From: JAQGMJ01 sp036498945
Lineage (GTDB): Bacteria; Pseudomonadota; Gammaproteobacteria; Burkholderiales; JAEUOS01
Assembly (NCBI GenBank): GCA_036498945.1
Contig: DASYEQ010000061.1
Location: 18,288 to 82,287 of the forward strand
Direction: 5' to 3'
Length of the DNA: 64,000 nucleotides
Position 1 is the stretch's first letter. Every line of letters starts with the position of its first letter. A program made the position numbers and the translations under genes. Below are positions 20,651-30,500 of the stretch, piece by piece. The notes under the pieces are model-generated. The model was given only the letters and a program-made list of their open reading frames with translations. It searched no databases and was not told the origin of the DNA.

Positions 20651-22114
20651 ATGCCCATGTGCTCTTTTTCTTCGCGCCTGCCGCGAGGCGGTGCGAAGCC
20701 ACGCTGGTGGATGGCGCTCGCCGCCCCTTTGGTACTTGCCGGCTGCAACCTCGGCCCGGCCTATAAACGTCCCGATCTGCCGACTCCGGCCGCCTGGCAC
20801 GAGGCGGCGGCGGGGCAGGCCTGGCCGCAGACCGACTGGTGGCGAGGCTTCAATTCCGCCGAGTTGAGCGCCTATATCGCCAAGGCGCAGCACGCCAACT
20901 TCGATATTGCCGCCGCCATCGCGCGGGTGCGCGAGGCCGATGCGCAGGCGACGATCGCCGGCGCCGCGCTGCTGCCCTCGCTTTCCGGCGACGTCAGTGC
21001 GTTCAAGGAGCGCATCCTCACCACCGGCGGCACCTATACCAACGCGAAGCAGATCTCGCCCGAGTTGTCGGCCAGCTACATGATCGACTTCTGGGGCCGG
21101 AACCGCGCCACCCGCGATGCGGCGCTGGCCGCCGCGCAGGCCAGCCGCAACGACGAAGCCACCATCGAACTGACGGTGATGACGAGCGTGGCGCAGACCT
21201 GGTTCCAGGTGGTCGAATTGCGCGACCGCCTGGCGGTAGCGGAAGACAACCTGGCGAACGCGCAAAAGACCCTGGCCGGGCTGCACAAGCAACTGGATGC
21301 CGGCATCGTCACCGCGCTCGACGTGGCACAGGAAGAAACCACGGTGGCAACGCTTTCCGCCGCCATCCCGCCGCTGCGCCAGCAATTGCGCCAGATGGTC
21401 AATGCGCTGGCGATCCTGATCGGCGAGCCGCCGGAAAACCTGGAAGCGACCACTGCCAAACTCACCGAACTGGCGGTGCCCGCAGTCGGCGCCGGCCTGC
21501 CCTCGGACCTGCTGGCGCGCCGGCCCGATATCGCGGAGGCGGAAAACCAGCTGATCGCCGCCAATGCCAACATCCGCGTCGCGCGTGCCGCGTTTTTTCC
21601 CAACGTGACGCTGACCGCCGCGGGCGGGGTCGCCAGCAGCGCGTTGTCCACCCTGTTCAAGTCCGGCACCGGCGTGTATTCGCTGGCCGCCTCCGTAGTG
21701 GCGCCGATTTTCGACGGCGGCGCGCTCAAGGGCCAGTATGAATTCGCCAAGGCGCGCTACGACGAACTGGCGGCGAACTACCAGAAGGTGGTGATCTCCG
21801 CCTATGGCAACGTCGAGAACGCGCTCACCGCCGTGCAGCAGACGGTGGAACTGGAAAAGCGCCAGCAGGTGGCCGTGACCACGGCGCGCCGCGCCTATGA
21901 CATCACGCAAAAGCAGTTGAATTCCGGCACGGTGAGCATTCTCACCGTGCTCAACACGCAGACCGCGCTGTTCAACGCGCAGGACGCGCTGGTGCAGGCG
22001 CGCTATGCGCACCTGCAAGCCGTGCTTAGCCTGTACAACGCGCTCGGCGGCGGCTGGACCAACCCGAATCAACCGGCAGGGCAATCGGCCCAGGCAGGAA
22101 AGGCAGGGTCATGA
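20651..22114 (+). CDS. Outer-membrane efflux lipoprotein of RND system, NodT family
   Basis: A 487-residue protein with lipobox LAGC (about residue 31, APLVLAGCNLGP), the sequence GPAYKRPDLPTPAAW, two outer-membrane efflux domains and the signature LPSDLLARRPDIAEAENQL. ATG 20651 was chosen because it places the lipobox at a normal distance; neither it nor the ATG at 20657 has a strong ribosome site. It is the first gene of a three-gene tripartite pump operon; its stop overlaps the adaptor start (ATGA). Confidence 0.92.
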   Translation: MPMCSFSSRLPRGGAKPRWWMALAAPLVLAGCNLGPAYKRPDLPTPAAWHEAAAGQAWPQTDWWRGFNSAELSAYIAKAQHANFDIAAAIARVREADAQATIAGAALLPSLSGDVSAFKERILTTGGTYTNAKQISPELSASYMIDFWGRNRATRDAALAAAQASRNDEATIELTVMTSVAQTWFQVVELRDRLAVAEDNLANAQKTLAGLHKQLDAGIVTALDVAQEETTVATLSAAIPPLRQQLRQMVNALAILIGEPPENLEATTAKLTELAVPAVGAGLPSDLLARRPDIAEAENQLIAANANIRVARAAFFPNVTLTAAGGVASSALSTLFKSGTGVYSLAASVVAPIFDGGALKGQYEFAKARYDELAANYQKVVISAYGNVENALTAVQQTVELEKRQQVAVTTARRAYDITQKQLNSGTVSILTVLNTQTALFNAQDALVQARYAHLQAVLSLYNALGGGWTNPNQPAGQSAQAGKAGS

Positions 22115-23358
22115 TGGAAAACGATCGCAAGGGCGCAGAGCGCCTGGCGCGCGCCGCCCGCGGGCCGCGCGCGGTGCTGTTCGGCGGTGGCATGGTGCTG
22201 CTGCTGTTGTTCGTCTATTTTCTCGGCGAACCGGAAAAGGCGCAGTCGCAATCGCCGCCCAAGGGGGCGCCCGCCAACCAGGCGGTGCGCGTGGAGTACT
22301 CCGCGGCGGTGCGCGCCGACGTGCCGATCTACGCCCAGGGCCTGGGCACGGTGCAGGCCTTCTATACCGTCAGCGTCACCCCGCGGGTCGACGGCGAACT
22401 GATGTCGCTCGGTTTCACCGAGGGCCAGACGGTGAAAAAGGGCGACCTGCTGGCGCGCATCGATCCGCGCCCCTTCAAGGCGGCGCTCGACCAGGCGGTT
22501 GCCACCAAGGCGAAGGACGCCGCACAACTGGCGAACGCGCGCCGCGACCTGGCGCGCTACCAGACGCTCGCGCCGGACCAGCTCGCCAGCAAGCAGACCG
22601 TGGATACCGCGGCGGCGAGCGTGGCCCAGTTCGATGCGCAAGTCGCGGGCGACCAGGCGGCGATCGACAATGCGCGCACCCAGCTCGACTACACCACCAT
22701 CCGCTCGCCGATCGACGGGCGCACCGGCATCCGCATGGTCGACCCCGGCAACATCGTGCACGCGGCCACGCCCACCGGCATCGTCGTCGTCACCCAGGTG
22801 CAGCCGATTGCGGTGATCTTCACCCTGCCGGCCGAGTCCCTGCAGCCGGTGCGCGCGGCGCTGGCGGCCGGCAAGGTGCCGGTTGCCGCGCTGTCGCGCG
22901 ACGGCAAGACCGCACTGGGCGAAGGCGTGGTCAACCTGATCGACAACCAGGTCGACCAGACCACCGGCACCATTCGCCTGAAGTCGACGTTCCAGAACCC
23001 GGAGAACAAGCTCTGGCCCGGCGACTTCGTCAATGCCAAGGTATTGGTGGAAACACGCAAGGACGCGCTTACCGTGCCGTCCGCCGCGATTCAGCGCGGG
23101 CCCGAAGGCGTCTTTGCCTACGTGGTCAAGCCCGACAACACGGTGGAGGCGCGTCCGTTGAAGATCGGCATCGACACCGGCAGCGTCACCATCATCGACA
23201 GTGGCCTGGAACCGGGCGAGCGCGTCACCACCAGCAACCAGTACCGTCTGCAGCCGGGCGCCCACGTGCAACTGGTGAACCCGCGGCAGGCAAAGGCGGA
23301 TGCCGCCAAGAGCGCGCCGCCAGTGGCGCCGCCCGCCACCGCGCCGGCAAGGAAATAA
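22111..23358 (+). CDS. RND efflux periplasmic adaptor (MdtA/AcrA-like)
   Basis: A 415-residue adaptor. A hydrophobic N-terminal anchor (VLFGGGMVLLLLFVYFL, about 27-43) is followed by the lipoyl hairpin (GFTEGQTVKKGDLLARIDPRPF), a helical hairpin (about 125-190), the beta-barrel (IRSPIDGRTGIRMVDPGNIV) and the membrane-proximal domain. The tail is Ala/Pro-rich. Two consecutive ATGs (22111, 22114) are possible; the first is used. It ends 3 nt before the pump gene. Family members connect the RND pump with the outer-membrane channel. Confidence 0.93.
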   Translation: MMENDRKGAERLARAARGPRAVLFGGGMVLLLLFVYFLGEPEKAQSQSPPKGAPANQAVRVEYSAAVRADVPIYAQGLGTVQAFYTVSVTPRVDGELMSLGFTEGQTVKKGDLLARIDPRPFKAALDQAVATKAKDAAQLANARRDLARYQTLAPDQLASKQTVDTAAASVAQFDAQVAGDQAAIDNARTQLDYTTIRSPIDGRTGIRMVDPGNIVHAATPTGIVVVTQVQPIAVIFTLPAESLQPVRAALAAGKVPVAALSRDGKTALGEGVVNLIDNQVDQTTGTIRLKSTFQNPENKLWPGDFVNAKVLVETRKDALTVPSAAIQRGPEGVFAYVVKPDNTVEARPLKIGIDTGSVTIIDSGLEPGERVTTSNQYRLQPGAHVQLVNPRQAKADAAKSAPPVAPPATAPARK

Positions 23359-23361
23359 TCC

Positions 23362-26300
23362 GTGAATATTTCGGCGCCTTTCATCCATCGGCCGATCGCC
23401 ACTTCGCTGCTGATGGCGGCGGTGTTCCTGGTCGGCCTGGTGGCATTTCCGCTGTTGCCGGTGGCGCCGCTGCCGCAGGTGGACTTTCCCACCATCGTTG
23501 TCACCGCCAACCTGCCGGGCGCGAGTTCCGAGACCATGGCTTCCTCGGTGGCCACGCCGCTGGAAAACCAGTTCGCGCAGATTCCCGGCATCGCGCAGAT
23601 GACTTCCACCAGCGTGATGGGCAGCACCCAGATCACGGTGCAGTTCGACCTGGCACGCAGCATTGACGCCGCCGGCCAGGACATCCAGTCGGCCATCAGC
23701 GCCGCCTCCGGCGCCCTGCCGAAAAACCTGCCGACCCCGCCCACCTATCGCAAGATCAACCCGGCCGAATCGTCGGTGGTGATCTATGCAGTGCATTCGG
23801 ACGTGCTCTCGGCCACCCAGGTGGACGACTACGCCGAGAACGTGATCCTGCCGCGCATGTCGCAGATACCCGGCGTCGGCCAGGTGTCGATTGGCGGCCA
23901 GCAAAAGCCGGCGATCCGCGTGCAGGTCGACCCGGCGAAAATCGCCGCACTGGGGATCCAGCTCGAAGACGTCGCCGGCGTGATCGCCACTTCCACCGTC
24001 AACGCGCCGAAAGGCTCGATCAACGGCACGGCGCACAACTACGTGGTCTACACCAACGACCAGCTGCTCGAAGCCGCGCCGTGGAATGATGTGATCGTCG
24101 CCTACAAGAACGGTGCCCCGGTGCGCATTCGCGACATCGGTGTGGCCGTCCAGGGCCCGGAAAACAACCAGCTCCGGGCCTGGCAGAACGGCAAGAACGG
24201 CATCCTGCTGCTGGTCTACAAGCAGCCCGGCGCCAACATCATCGACGTGGTCAAGAGCATCGAGGCGGCAGTGCCGCAGGTGATGACGGCGGTCCCGGCA
24301 TCATTGCAGGTGGACAAGCTGATCGACCGTACCACCACCATCACCGCCTCGGTGAAAGACGTCGAGCACACCCTGATGCTGACCATCGCCTTGGTGGTGA
24401 TGGTGATCTTCCTGTTCCTGCGCAACGTCTGGGCGACCATCATTCCCGGCGTCACCATTCCGATCGCGCTGCTCGGCACTTGCGGCCTGATGTACCTGGT
24501 GGGCTACACGCTCGACAACCTGTCGCTGATGGGCCTGACCATCGCGGTGGGCTTCGTGGTGGACGACGCCATCGTCATGCTGGAAAACATCTACCGCCAC
24601 GTCGAGGACGGCATGCACCCGTTCCAGGCGGCGCTCAAGGGATCCCGCGAGATCGGCTTCACCATCCTGTCGATCAGCCTGTCGCTGGTGGCGGTGTTCA
24701 TTCCGCTGCTCCTGATGGGTGGCATCATCGGGCGCCTGTTCCGCGAGTTCGCCGTCACCGTGACGATGACAATCGCGGTGTCGGCCTTCGTCTCGCTCAC
24801 GCTCACGCCGATGATGTGCGCCAAGTTCATCAAGGACGAAAAGCACGCGCGCCACGGGCGCCTGTACATGATCATCGAGGGCTGGTTCGACAAGATGGTG
24901 CGCGGCTACGAGCGCGGGCTGGATTTCGTGCTGCGCCACCAGTTTCCGACCCTGCTGGTGTTCCTGGCGACGCTGGCCGCCACCGTTATCCTCTACGTCT
25001 ACGAGCCCAAGGGTTTTTTCCCGCAGCAGGATACCGGTATCGTTGCCGGGCTCGCCGATGCCGCCCAGGACGTCTCCTTCGAAGAGATGGTACGCCTGCA
25101 GCACCAGCTCACCGACATCATTTCCAAGGATCCGGACGTGCAAAGCTGGGCCACTTCGGTGGGCGGCTCACGGCCGCTGAACAACGGCTTCGTCTTCATC
25201 GGCCTGAAGCCGCGCGACCAGCGCGGGGCCAGCGCCGACCAGATCATCACGCGCCTGCGCGCCAAGTTCGCGCAAGTGCCTGGCGCCACCTTCTTCCTGC
25301 AGGCGGCGCAGGACCTGAACGTCGGCGGGCGCCTGGCGCGCACCCAGTACCAGTACACCCTGCAAGACCCCAGCCTCGACGAGCTCAACGAATGGGCGCC
25401 CAAGCTGCTCGCCAAGCTACGCACCCTGCCGCAGATCAAGGACGTCGCCACCGACCAGCAGACCTCCTCCACCAAGCTGGCGATGACCATCGACCGCGAC
25501 CAGGCGGCGCGCTTCGGCATCTCGCCGCAGATAATCGACCAGACACTGTACGACGCCTTCGGCCAGCGCCAGGTGGCGCAATACTTCACCCAGCTCAACA
25601 CCTACCACGTGGTCCTGGAAATCACGCCGGAGCTGCAGAGCGACCCGAAAACGCTGGACCGCATCTACGTGAAGTCGCCGCTGACCGGCCAGCAGGTACC
25701 ACTTTCCGCTTTCGTGCGCTACGACACCCAGCACGTCGCCTTCCTGTCGATCAACCACCAGGCGCAGTTCCCGGCGGTGACGTTGTCGTTTAACCTGAGC
25801 GCCGGCCACTCGCTGGGCGAAGCGGTGGACGAGATCCAGAAGGAGGTCTACGCCATGGGCATGCCGCGCTCCATCATCGGCACTTTCCAGGGCACCGCGC
25901 AGGCCTTCCAGAGTTCACTGCGGACCCAGCCTTACCTGATTGCCGCGGCCTTGGTGGCGGTCTACATCATCCTCGGCATGCTCTACGAGAGCTACATCCA
26001 CCCGCTCACGATTCTGTCGACGCTACCCTCCGCCGGCGTCGGCGCGCTCCTGATGCTGCTGCTGTTCCACTACGACCTGACGGTGATCGCGCTGATCGGC
26101 ATCATCCTGCTCATCGGCATCGTGAAAAAGAACGGCATCATGATGGTGGACTTCGCCATCCAGGCCGAACGCGAGCAGCACCTGAAGCCGGAAGAGTCGA
26201 TCCGCCAGGCCTGCCTGCTGCGCTTCCGGCCCATCATGATGACCACCATGGCGGCGCTCCTGGCCGCGGTACCGCTGGCCCTGGGCCACGGCACCGGCTC

Positions 26301-26505
26301 CGAGCTACGCCGCCCGCTCGGCTTTACCATGGTCGGCGGCCTGTTGCTGAGCCAGGTGCTGACCTTGTTCACCACCCCGGTGATCTACCTCTACCTCGAC
26401 CGCCTGAACAACCGCCTCGGGCGCAAGAAGCTGGAAGAAGAACAGCGCCAGCGCTCGCGCGAGAACGAGCCGCCGGCGGAAGACGCCAGCGGCAGCCCGG
26501 TATAG
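23362..26505 (+). CDS. RND efflux permease, MdtC-like (HAE-1 family)
   Basis: A 1047-residue pump of normal RND length, beginning at a GTG (MNISAPFIHRPIATSLL). It has the characteristic segments LPVAPLPQVDFPTIVVTANLPGAS split across TM1 and porter domain, ETMASSVATPLENQF, and in TM4 GFVVDDAIVMLENIYRH, which contains the paired Asp residues needed for proton relay. TM10-12 include GIVKKNGIMMVDFA. Sequence pattern is nearest to MdtB/MdtC-type multidrug pumps, but here there is only one permease. Exported compounds cannot be inferred. No local regulator is adjacent. Confidence 0.95.
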   Translation: MNISAPFIHRPIATSLLMAAVFLVGLVAFPLLPVAPLPQVDFPTIVVTANLPGASSETMASSVATPLENQFAQIPGIAQMTSTSVMGSTQITVQFDLARSIDAAGQDIQSAISAASGALPKNLPTPPTYRKINPAESSVVIYAVHSDVLSATQVDDYAENVILPRMSQIPGVGQVSIGGQQKPAIRVQVDPAKIAALGIQLEDVAGVIATSTVNAPKGSINGTAHNYVVYTNDQLLEAAPWNDVIVAYKNGAPVRIRDIGVAVQGPENNQLRAWQNGKNGILLLVYKQPGANIIDVVKSIEAAVPQVMTAVPASLQVDKLIDRTTTITASVKDVEHTLMLTIALVVMVIFLFLRNVWATIIPGVTIPIALLGTCGLMYLVGYTLDNLSLMGLTIAVGFVVDDAIVMLENIYRHVEDGMHPFQAALKGSREIGFTILSISLSLVAVFIPLLLMGGIIGRLFREFAVTVTMTIAVSAFVSLTLTPMMCAKFIKDEKHARHGRLYMIIEGWFDKMVRGYERGLDFVLRHQFPTLLVFLATLAATVILYVYEPKGFFPQQDTGIVAGLADAAQDVSFEEMVRLQHQLTDIISKDPDVQSWATSVGGSRPLNNGFVFIGLKPRDQRGASADQIITRLRAKFAQVPGATFFLQAAQDLNVGGRLARTQYQYTLQDPSLDELNEWAPKLLAKLRTLPQIKDVATDQQTSSTKLAMTIDRDQAARFGISPQIIDQTLYDAFGQRQVAQYFTQLNTYHVVLEITPELQSDPKTLDRIYVKSPLTGQQVPLSAFVRYDTQHVAFLSINHQAQFPAVTLSFNLSAGHSLGEAVDEIQKEVYAMGMPRSIIGTFQGTAQAFQSSLRTQPYLIAAALVAVYIILGMLYESYIHPLTILSTLPSAGVGALLMLLLFHYDLTVIALIGIILLIGIVKKNGIMMVDFAIQAEREQHLKPEESIRQACLLRFRPIMMTTMAALLAAVPLALGHGTGSELRRPLGFTMVGGLLLSQVLTLFTTPVIYLYLDRLNNRLGRKKLEEEQRQRSRENEPPAEDASGSPV

Positions 26506-26515
26506 CCCCCTAAAC

Positions 26516-26546
26516 CCGGCGCCGCAGTCTGTTATTGCGGCGCCGG
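26516..26546. terminator. Stem-loop at convergent gene junction
   Basis: CCGGCGCCGCA (26516-26526) and TGCGGCGCCGG (26536-26546) form a perfect 11-bp stem with a 9-nt loop, between the RND gene stop and the last codons of the convergent binding-protein gene. There is no T-run, so termination may be Rho-assisted. Confidence 0.45.
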
Positions 26547-27281
26547 CTCCATGCCACCCGCGGCATAGGCGTGTGCCGCCTCCGGCGTGCGCAGGAAGCG
26601 GATCAGGTCCTTTGCTGCCTGCACCTGCATGGCGCCGTTGAACAGGCCGGCGGAAAACACGGTGTACATCTGCAGATCGCCCGGCAGCGGGCCGATGTAA
26701 TCGGCACCGGGCGTGCCGCGCAATTCGCTTTCCATCTGGATGCCGATTTCCGCCTCGCCCTTGGCCACCAGGTCGGCGACGTGGCCGCCGGCCTGCGTCC
26801 TGGCCTTGGCCTTCACCTGCGGCGCGATGCCGAGCTTGTCGATCACACCGGCGAAATACACGCCGCTGGCCCCGGTGGTGGTGTAGGTCACCGATTTCGC
26901 GTCCAGCAGGGCGCGCTTGAAGGCTTCCACCGAGCCGATGTCCGGCCGCGGCGCACCGCTTTTCACTGCCACGCCGATGCCCGAGCGCGCCAGGTCGGCG
27001 CGGCTGCCGGGGCTAAGCTTGCCGTCCTTGGCCAGGGCTTCGATCTGCGGGCCGGTGAGGATCACCATGTCCGCTGTTTCGCCCTTCTTGATGCGCTCCA
27101 TGATGATGTTGGAGGTGTCGTAGCTGATGTCGAGCTTGTTGCCGCTCTTCTTCTCGTAGGCCGGCTTGAGCGTCTTCATGATAGTGGATAGCGCGGTAGA
27201 CGAGATCACCTTGATCTCGGCGGCGCCGGCAGGCGCTTGCAGCAAAGCAAAGGCCGCGGCGGCGGCGAAAAAGCGTTTCAT
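26532..27281 (-). CDS. ModA-like periplasmic substrate-binding protein, orphan
   Basis: A 249-residue secreted protein. The signal peptide (MKRFFAAAAAFALLQAPAGAA) is followed by the molybdate/sulfate-type fold: EIKVISSTALSTIMKTLKPAYEKKSG, MVILTGPQIEALAKDGKL, YTTTGASGVYFAGVIDKLG and a C-terminal RTPEAAHAY segment. ATG 27281 has a near-perfect AGGAGGAGAC site. No modB or modC is adjacent. Proteins of this subgroup may bind oxyanions or organic ligands; residues that would fix molybdate are not clearly conserved to my eye. Confidence 0.85.
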   Translation of the reverse strand: MKRFFAAAAAFALLQAPAGAAEIKVISSTALSTIMKTLKPAYEKKSGNKLDISYDTSNIIMERIKKGETADMVILTGPQIEALAKDGKLSPGSRADLARSGIGVAVKSGAPRPDIGSVEAFKRALLDAKSVTYTTTGASGVYFAGVIDKLGIAPQVKAKARTQAGGHVADLVAKGEAEIGIQMESELRGTPGADYIGPLPGDLQMYTVFSAGLFNGAMQVQAAKDLIRFLRTPEAAHAYAAGGMEPAPQ

Positions 27282-27466
27282 GTCTCCTCCTGTTATCGTA
27301 GGCACGTCGCGCTGCATGGCCGGGCGGCGCGAGGGTAGGGCATGTTCGCGGAAAATCGGCGATCCCGGCAGCCATCGGGCGGATAAGTGTTTCGCGCAAG
27401 GTGCTCACCGCCCGTCACTGCAAGTCACGCAAACTTCACGCGCGGCGCGCAAACTGTTCGCAACCC

Positions 27467-27496
27467 TTGGCACCGCGCATGCGCAAGAGGCATACT
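27467..27496 (+). promoter_or_regulatory. Candidate promoter of the DUF748 gene, implying a leaderless mRNA
   Basis: TTGGCA (27467-27472), 18-bp spacer, CATACT (27491-27496). The expected first transcribed base falls at or one base before the ATG at 27504, and no ribosome site precedes that ATG at normal distance. Confidence 0.35.
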
Positions 27497-27503
27497 GCAC
27501 ACT

Positions 27504-30500
27504 ATGGACGGGAACTCCACCACGCAAGAGCCGGCTGCCGTACCTGCGCTCGCCGCGGATCCGGCCGCGGCAGCGCAGGCAGCCCCGGCGCGATCCTTCC
27601 TGCGCCGGCTGCGCTGGAAGCGCATCGGCGTCATTGCCGTCGGACTGCTCGCGCTGTACGCGTTGATCGGCTTTCTCATCGTGCCCTGGGTGATCCGCAA
27701 TCAGGTGCCCAAGCTGATGCAAAGCGAGCTGGAACGCAAGGGCGAGATCGGCCAGGTGAAGTTCAATCCCTTCACCCTGCGCCTGGAAGCACATGACTTC
27801 CACCTGATGGAAGCAAACGGCGCGCCCTTGTTCAGCCTGGGTGGCCTGGTGGTGGACCTCGACTGGGTATCGCTGCCGCGCCGCGCCTGGAGCTTTCGCG
27901 AAATCCACCTGGTCGCGCCCGGCGTCAACCTGGCGATTTCCAAGGACGGCAAATTCAACATCGCCGCGCTTCTTGCCACCCTGGACAAGAAACCGAAGGA
28001 GCCGTCTTCGGGTGGCATGCCGCGCCTGGTGGTCGACCATTTCGCGCTGGATGCCGGCAAGGTCGAGATGAAGGACGAGCGCGCCGGCTATAGCAACTCG
28101 CTCACGCCGATCGAGTTCGCGCTCGACAACTTCAGCACCTTGCCGGATCGCACCGGCCCCTACACCTTCAGCGCCAATTCCCAGCGCGGCGGCAAGATTT
28201 CGTGGAAGGGCGATGCCTCGGTCAACCCGATCCGCGCCAGCGGCGAACTGTCGCTGGAAGGGGCGTCGTTGCCCGAACTCGCCGTCTATCTCAAGACCTA
28301 CGCCAAGGTGACGCTGGCTGCAGGCACGCTCTCGCTGAGCCTGCCATACCAGGTGTCCTACAGCGATGGCAAGCTCGAAGCCAGCCTCAAGGGCGCCAAG
28401 GTGGCGCTGGCCGACCTGGCGGTGGCCCACGAAGGCGCCAAGGATTCGTTTTTCACCCTGACGCGCTTGAATCTCACCGGGATCAACGCCGACCTGGCGC
28501 GCCGCGCCGCCACCATCGACGAGGTGAGCGTGGGCGGCGGCAAGCTGGCCATCCGCCGCGACGCGCAGGGGCAGCTCGACGTCGCCAACCTGATGGCGCA
28601 AAGTCCCGCGCACCCCGCCAGCAGCGGCGCCGCCGTCACCGCCGCCAGCTGGAAGCTGGGCGTGAAGCAGGTGGCATTCGACAACCTTGCCTTCGGCCTG
28701 GTCGACGAGACCATCAGCCCGCCGCTGCGGGTGACAGCCGACAAGCTGCAATTGCACATGGCCGTCGATGCCGCCCAGGAAAACGGCCCGCCGCAGGTAA
28801 AGGTGAGCAATGCGCAGTTGGCAATCAGCAACCTGGCTGCGGCCAGCGGCACGCAGGTACTGTTGCAGGTCAGGCAGCAGGGCTTCGACGATGGCGAGTT
28901 CGATCTCGGCGCGCAGCGCGCCTCCTTCGGGCGCGTCTACGTCGACGGCGGCGAGGTCAAGGTGGCGCGCGATGCCCAGGGCAAGCTCAACCTGATGGGG
29001 CTGTTGCCCACCGGCGGCGCGCGCGCCAAGAACGCGGTGGAGGCCACCCAGGCGCCGCAGGCGCCGTGGGATGCGCGCATCAAGTCGCTGGAACTGGGCG
29101 GTTTCGCCGCCGACATCGAGGACGCGGGCAGCGGCCTGCGCCTGCACGCGCAGGACATCCGCGCCAAGGCGCAGGCAGTCAGCACGGATCTGAAGCAGGC
29201 GGTGAAATTCGATGCCGGCTTCAAGCTCAAGGAGGGCGGCGAATTCTCCGCGCAGGGCAGCGCCACGCCGGCTACCGGCGCCGTCGACGCCAACGTGCGC
29301 GTGAGCAAGCTGCCATTGAACATCGCGCAGCCGGCGCTGGCGAAATTCGTCCATCTCAAGCTGGCCGGTGGCAGCGTCAGCGCCCGGGGAAAGCTGACCG
29401 TGGGTGGCGACGGGCGGCGCGCCGCGGCCTTGCGCTACGCCGGCAGCTTCGAAGTGCCGGGCCTGGTGCTCAACGAGGAAGACGGCGATCTGTTCGCCTC
29501 CTGGAAGAGCGTGGGCGCGGAAAAGCTGTTTCTCTCAATCCAGCCCAACCGGCTGGAGATTCCCGAGCTGCGCATCGTCGAGCCCAACGCCAAGCTGCTG
29601 ATCGAAGAGGACCGCAGCCTCAACGCCGCGCGCCTGCTGGTCAAGCCGGCAACCAGCGGCGCCAGTGTGCAGGCGCCCGTCGCCGCTGCAGCGCTGTCCG
29701 CAGGCGGCGCGGCACCCGCCGCGGCCAAGGGCGACGAGAATGGCTTCCCGGTGGCGATCCGCCGCGTGCGCATCGACCATGGCAAGCTCGATTTCGCCGA
29801 CCTCTCGCTGCGCCCGCAATTTGGCGCCAAGATCCACGAGCTCTCCGGTGTCATCACCGGGCTTTCCTCCAGCCGCAGCTCGCGCAGCCAGATCGAGCTC
29901 GACGGCAGCGTCGACGAATATGGCCTGGCGCGCATCCGCGGCGAGCTCAATCCCTTCTCGCCGAAGGACAACACCGACGTCAACGTGGTGTTCAAGAATG
30001 TGGACATGGTGTCGGCCTCGCCCTACACCATGAAATTCGCCGGCTACAAGATCGCCGAAGGCAAGATTTCGCTCGACCTCAAATACAAGGTGCGCGACAG
30101 CAAGCTGGAAGGCGACAACCAGGTAGTGATCGACCAGTTGAAGCTCGGCGAGCGCGTCGACAGCCCCGAGGCCATGAAGCTGCCGCTGGAACTGGCGATT
30201 GCGATTCTCAAGGACAAGGACGGGCGCATCGACCTGGGACTGCCTGTCTCGGGCGACTTGAACGACCCGCAATTCAGCTATGGCGCCGTGGTGTGGAAGG
30301 CGATCACCAACGTGCTCACCAAGATCGTCACCGCGCCGTTCCGTGCCCTGGGTTCGCTCCTGGGCATCAGCGGTGGCGACAAGCTGGAGGCCATCGACTT
30401 CGACCCTGGCAGCGCCAAGATCTTGCCGCCGGAGCGCGAAAAGATCAAGCAGGTGGCGCAGGTGCTGGCCAAGCGCGAGCAATTGAAACTCACCGCCCCC

